From positions 1-10,386 of the forward strand of contig CAMOFS010000026.1 of assembly GCA_946613735.1 (NCBI GenBank): a stretch of 10,386 nt of DNA. The letters run 5' to 3'. Shown in pieces: positions 7,174 to 10,386 of this stretch (position 1 is its first letter; each line of letters begins with the position of its first letter). Made by a program: the position numbers and the translations under genes. Source of the stretch: an uncultured Lachnospiraceae bacterium (GTDB lineage: Bacteria > Bacillota_A > Clostridia > Lachnospirales > Lachnospiraceae). The notes under the pieces were generated by a model. That model ran no database searches and was not told the origin of the DNA. It was given only the letters and a program-made list of their open reading frames with translations.

Positions 7174-7886
7174 CTCGCAAATCCACCTGCTATACGTTTT
7201 CCAATGAGCCTGAATATCGTACCTGCATAGCTCATGATGAACTTGAATAGCTGACGCTTTGACTCACCATATATCCTTTTATTAAAGGAAATCGGTACCT
7301 CACCTATATTGATCCTGTGTCCGGGCTTATTAAGCTTTATCGCTAAAAGTACCTCCTGCAGCACATCATAGTTTTTGCAGGTAAGCTTAACCTTTTTTAG
7401 ATCGGATGTATGATACAGCCGATAATCAGTGGACAGATCCTTTGCCTTTATCCCAAGGGCTATCCTGAAGGCAAAATTAAGCAGATGCGACATCATCTGT
7501 GATGACTTGGCATCATTGGATTCACCGCCCTTGCAGTATCTGGATCCGATCACTACATCACATTTTTCCTGATTGAACTTCCTGTATATCTCGGGGATAT
7601 ACTTGGGAGGGTGGGAACCGTCGCTGTCAAGTATCAGAAACTTCTGCTGACGAGCCTCTTCAATGGCTGTCCTGAAGGCTCCGCCAAATCCGGGCTGTCG
7701 CTGGTTTACATATCTTGCACCGAATTCCTTACACACCCCTTCTGTATTGTCCATAGGCTTTTCGGTATCCACCACCAAAATCTCATAGTTCTTTTCGCAT
7801 TTTTCAACGTTCTTTTTTATCTCCGGCAAGAGGATACGCAGATTTTCCTCCTCCTTATATGCCAGAAGTACTACACTTATTCCCAT
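7170..7886 (-). CDS. DPM1/GtrB-like polyprenyl-phosphate glycosyltransferase, soluble form
   Basis: This 238-residue family 2 glycosyltransferase is like dolichol-phosphate mannose synthase DPM1 and probably moves a sugar from a nucleotide donor to polyprenyl phosphate on the inner membrane face. Visible motifs are VVLLAYKEEENL (5-16), VVD (38-40), GFGGAFRTA (66-74), the metal-binding DSD in LDSDGSHPP (86-94), VIGSRYCKGG (112-121), STDYRLY (152-158) and EVPISFNKRIYGESK (196-210). The last motif matches the EVPI.F..R..G.SK end of this group. There is no membrane helix after it, only a short basic, amphipathic tail. The small GtrA protein encoded next (ATGA overlap) could supply the membrane part. 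The usual DDxSxDxT motif is altered to DTEKPMDNTE (40-49). The start forms TAATG with the gmd stop and has an AGGA site. The sugar may be mannose or a gmd/rmd-derived 6-deoxyhexose. Confidence 0.9.
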   Translation of the reverse strand: MGISVVLLAYKEEENLRILLPEIKKNVEKCEKNYEILVVDTEKPMDNTEGVCKEFGARYVNQRQPGFGGAFRTAIEEARQQKFLILDSDGSHPPKYIPEIYRKFNQEKCDVVIGSRYCKGGESNDAKSSQMMSHLLNFAFRIALGIKAKDLSTDYRLYHTSDLKKVKLTCKNYDVLQEVLLAIKLNKPGHRINIGEVPISFNKRIYGESKRQLFKFIMSYAGTIFRLIGKRIAGGFAR

Positions 7887-8935
7887 TAACGATCATTCCT
7901 GTTTTTTTCTTCTATTGCCAGCTTGTGATCATGCTCAGCCATAATTCGCACCAACTCTTCATAAGTGGTCTCCTGAGGATCCCAGCCCAGCTTAGTCTTT
8001 GCCTTGGTGGGATCTCCCCACAGATCTACAACGTCCGTGGGTCTGTAGAACCTCTCATCTACTGCCACAACCACTTTGCCGTTGGCTTTGTTGATACCCT
8101 TTTCATCTATACCGCTTCCCTGCCACTCTATCTCTATACCCACATGTGAAAATGCAAGCTCTACAAATTCCCTTACCGTATGCTGGACACCCGTGGCAAT
8201 AACATAATCATCCGGCTCGTCCTGCTGGAGAATCAGCCACATGCACTTAACATAATCCTTGGCATATCCCCAGTCACGTTTGGAATCCATGTTGCCGAGA
8301 TACAAAGTCTCCTGAAGACCTTCTGCTATACGGCCAGCTGCCAGGGTAATCTTTCTGGTTACAAAGGTCTCTCCCCTGCGCTCCGACTCGTGATTGAAAA
8401 GGATGCCGTTGGCTGCAAACTGTCCGTATGCCTCGCGGTACTCCCTCATCATCCAGAAGCCGTACTGCTTGGCCACTGCATAGGGTGAAAAAGGATGAAA
8501 AGGAGTATTCTCGTTCTGGGGAACCTCCTCTACCTTGCCGTAAAGCTCGGAAGTGGATGCCTGGTATATCCTGCAGGTCTTGTCCATGCCAAGGGTGTGG
8601 ACTGCATCCAGTATACGAAGCACGCCCAGAGCATCTACATCTCCTGTATAGATGGGAACATCAAAGCTGTTCTGCACATGAGACTGTGCCGCCAGATTGT
8701 AGATCTCATCCGGCCTTATCTCGCTTATGATATGAAAAAGAGCGCTGGCATCTGTCATGTCTCCATCATGCAACACAATGGCGTTGTCTGCTATAAGATG
8801 ATCTATACGCGCCGTATTGGAGATAGATGCACGACGTGTAATACCGTGTACCTCATATCCCTTCTCCAACAAAAACTCGGCCAGATAACTTCCATCCTGA
8901 CCGGTGATACCTGTAATCAGTGCCTTTTTAGCCAT
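7886..8935 (-). CDS. gmd: GDP-mannose 4,6-dehydratase
   Basis: This 349-residue extended SDR enzyme converts GDP-D-mannose to GDP-4-keto-6-deoxy-D-mannose, the branch point to GDP-D-rhamnose, GDP-L-fucose and related sugars. The sequence shows the whole family pattern: the Rossmann motif [12 protein letters not shown] (7-18), GDMTD (58-62), NLAAQSHV (80-87), STSELYGK (127-134, holding catalytic Thr/Ser and Glu130), YAVAK (152-156, Tyr and Lys), [16 protein letters not shown] (181-196), and [10 protein letters not shown] (220-229). The length is normal for Gmd. The start is strongly fixed by AGGAGG with a 5-nt spacer (8941-8946); this site overlaps the stop of the small gene upstream. The RMD-like reductase two genes on is its natural partner. 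No GDP-mannose-making genes (manB/manC) are in the window, so the substrate must be made elsewhere. Confidence 0.97.
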   Translation of the reverse strand: MAKKALITGITGQDGSYLAEFLLEKGYEVHGITRRASISNTARIDHLIADNAIVLHDGDMTDASALFHIISEIRPDEIYNLAAQSHVQNSFDVPIYTGDVDALGVLRILDAVHTLGMDKTCRIYQASTSELYGKVEEVPQNENTPFHPFSPYAVAKQYGFWMMREYREAYGQFAANGILFNHESERRGETFVTRKITLAAGRIAEGLQETLYLGNMDSKRDWGYAKDYVKCMWLILQQDEPDDYVIATGVQHTVREFVELAFSHVGIEIEWQGSGIDEKGINKANGKVVVAVDERFYRPTDVVDLWGDPTKAKTKLGWDPQETTYEELVRIMAEHDHKLAIEEKNRNDR

Positions 8936-8940
8936 TCAAT

Positions 8941-8946
8941 CCTCCT
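8941..8946 (-). promoter_or_regulatory. Strong ribosome binding site of gmd
   Basis: A full AGGAGG Shine-Dalgarno sequence sits 5 nt before the gmd ATG and overlaps the TAG stop of the upstream 70-codon gene. This is the strongest ribosome site inside the glycan operon. Confidence 0.85.
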
Positions 8947-9157
8947 ATTTTTTATGCCGCTGCTCGTACACCCGCTGCAGCATATTCTCCTCGTAATCCT
9001 TAGAGGAATGCATTGACATTTCCTCCAAAATAGCTCTTTTTTCTCTTTGAAGGCGATCTATTTCCTTTTGAAGCTTTTCCTCTTCAACCTCCACTTTGTG
9101 AAGCCTGAACTTGAGGTCATCAAGGATCTCCCTGTCGGTTTTAGGTCCTATTGCCAT
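8945..9157 (-). CDS. Small coiled-coil protein of unknown function (70 aa)
   Basis: This short gene appears real. Its ATG is preceded by GGAAGG with a 5-nt spacer, and the stop lies 9 nt before gmd. The 70-residue product is very charged and lacks a signal peptide or membrane helix. Residues 15-47 show a regular 4-3 hydrophobic spacing (L15, L19, V22, E26, L29, I33, L36, K40, I43, M47), which predicts an alpha-helical coiled coil of about five heptads. The C-terminal tail (48-70) is polar and ends in RHKK. I do not recognise a family. It is the first gene after the ATP synthase terminator, so it may be the leader gene of the glycan operon. It could be an oligomerising partner or regulator of a neighbour, but nothing in the sequence says which. 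It could also be independent of the pathway. Confidence 0.72.
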   Translation of the reverse strand: MAIGPKTDREILDDLKFRLHKVEVEEEKLQKEIDRLQREKRAILEEMSMHSSKDYEENMLQRVYEQRHKK

Positions 9158-9190
9158 ATTTACCTTCCATTCTACCGGGTCTTGCCGGCC

Positions 9191-9228
9191 AAAAAAGAAC
9201 TCCGTACGCGTTTATACACATACGGAGT
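9191..9228 (-). terminator. Rho-independent terminator of the atp operon
   Basis: A perfect 8-bp stem (ACTCCGTA at 9199-9206 with TACGGAGT at 9221-9228) encloses a 14-nt loop. On the minus strand it is followed by TCTTTTTT, a good U-tract. It lies 44 nt after the atpC stop. Reading the other way there are only four T residues, so it should act mainly on minus-strand transcripts. Confidence 0.85.
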
Positions 9229-9229
9229 G

Positions 9230-9258
9230 ATTTTAACATATTTTTATCAACATTTCCA
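9230..9258 (-). promoter_or_regulatory. Possible promoter for the glycan operon (weak call)
   Basis: On the minus strand a -10-like TAAAAT (9230-9235) has an upstream TG (extended -10 form). It stands 17 nt from TGGAAA (9253-9258), a 4-of-6 match to the -35 consensus. Initiation would fall at or inside the terminator stem just downstream, so the transcript would start in the hairpin. AT-rich sequence makes chance matches easy. The alternative is that the glycan operon is fed by read-through from atpC. Confidence 0.3.
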
Positions 9259-9271
9259 CTAAAAACGATGA

Positions 9272-9730
9272 TTAGTTCCCCATAGAGCTTAACTTCTGTC
9301 TGACCAGAGACTTTCTTAACGCATTCTCGGCTCTCATAAGATCCAGCTTGTCTGCCTTTCCCGCTATACGGTCTTCAGCTCGCTTCTGAGCAGAAGCCGC
9401 TCTTGACAAGTCAATCTCGCTTGGCCACTCCGCTATCTCAGCCATGATTATGACTCGATCTCCCAAGATCTCAGCAAAACCCGCATGAACCGCAGCGATG
9501 ATGCTTCCGTCGCTCCTGATGGCCTCGGGCACCTCAAAATCATTGGAAAGCGTCGCTCCATGGATAGTCACTACTCCGGGAGCCATGACCACTGTGGTGG
9601 GCACATGCATTGGATAACATCCGATCTCGCCCTCTGTAGTATTCATCTCTATCATGGAACCCTTGCCCTTGAAAAATACACGCTCGGGAGTAATTATCTG
9701 TATATCAAATTCCTTAATAGCATCTGCCAT
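9272..9730 (-). CDS. atpC: F1 ATP synthase epsilon subunit
   Basis: This is the 152-residue epsilon subunit of the F1 head. It sits on the central stalk, couples rotation to the c-ring and can hold back ATP hydrolysis. The N-terminal beta-sandwich is clear: FDIQIITPERVFF (8-20), MNTTEGEIGCYPMHVPTTVVMAPG (28-51) and ILGDRVIIMAEIAEW (88-102). The C-terminal part (106-150) is the usual pair of helices, rich in Ala, Lys, Arg and Glu. The length is a little above the common 130-140 residues. The start is set by GGGAGG (9738-9743) with a 7-nt spacer; the site lies just after the atpD stop. The gap between the two genes is 15 nt. It is the last gene of the atp operon, shown by the terminator that follows. 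Confidence 0.97.
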   Translation of the reverse strand: MADAIKEFDIQIITPERVFFKGKGSMIEMNTTEGEIGCYPMHVPTTVVMAPGVVTIHGATLSNDFEVPEAIRSDGSIIAAVHAGFAEILGDRVIIMAEIAEWPSEIDLSRAASAQKRAEDRIAGKADKLDLMRAENALRKSLVRQKLSSMGN

Positions 9731-9745
9731 ATGATGACCTCCCGA

Positions 9746-10386
<641 letters not shown>

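Noticed and set aside
9211..9216. TATAAA as a -10 element on the minus strand
   Set aside because: It lies in the loop of the terminator hairpin and no acceptable -35 is found 16-18 nt upstream.

Overview
The window looks like part of a chromosome from an anaerobic Bacillota, most likely a Clostridia/Lachnospiraceae-type organism. This rests on the atpD-atpC order and sequences, purine-rich GGAGG-type ribosome binding sites, frequent ATA isoleucine codons, and the style of the surface-glycan genes. No taxonomic marker in the window proves it. All genes lie on the minus strand, so transcription runs from high to low coordinates.

Region 1 (10386 to about 9190) is the end of the F-type ATP synthase operon. 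It holds the C-terminal half of atpD and all of atpC, followed by a clear rho-independent terminator at 9191-9228.

Region 2 (9157 to 1) is one very tightly packed set of nine genes. No gap exceeds 10 nt, and five junctions overlap (ATGA, TGATG or TAATG). In transcription order they are: a 70-residue coiled-coil protein of unknown function; gmd (GDP-mannose 4,6-dehydratase); a DPM1/GtrB-like family 2 glycosyltransferase; a GtrA-family membrane protein; an RMD-like GDP-4-keto-6-deoxy-mannose reductase; two unrecognised polytopic membrane proteins of 341 and 411 aa that look like distant relatives of each other; a 419-aa polytopic protein resembling GT-C (GT87/PIG-M-like) glycosyltransferases; a 615-aa LtaS/MdoB-type phosphoglycerol transferase with its catalytic residues intact; and the start of a second family 2 glycosyltransferase that runs off the left edge.

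The genes fit a surface-glycan pathway. Gmd plus the reductase would make GDP-D-rhamnose (or a close GDP-6-deoxyhexose). The GtrB-like enzyme would load a sugar onto a polyprenyl phosphate, GtrA would help move it across the membrane, and one or more of the GT-C-like polytopic proteins would transfer it outside the cell. The LtaS-like enzyme would add glycerol phosphate to the product. The enzyme families are well supported. The combined pathway, the sugar carried and the acceptor are inferred. The most novel parts are the paired orphan membrane proteins, the coiled-coil leader gene, and the pairing of GDP-6-deoxyhexose synthesis with a GtrA/GtrB module and an LtaS-type enzyme.
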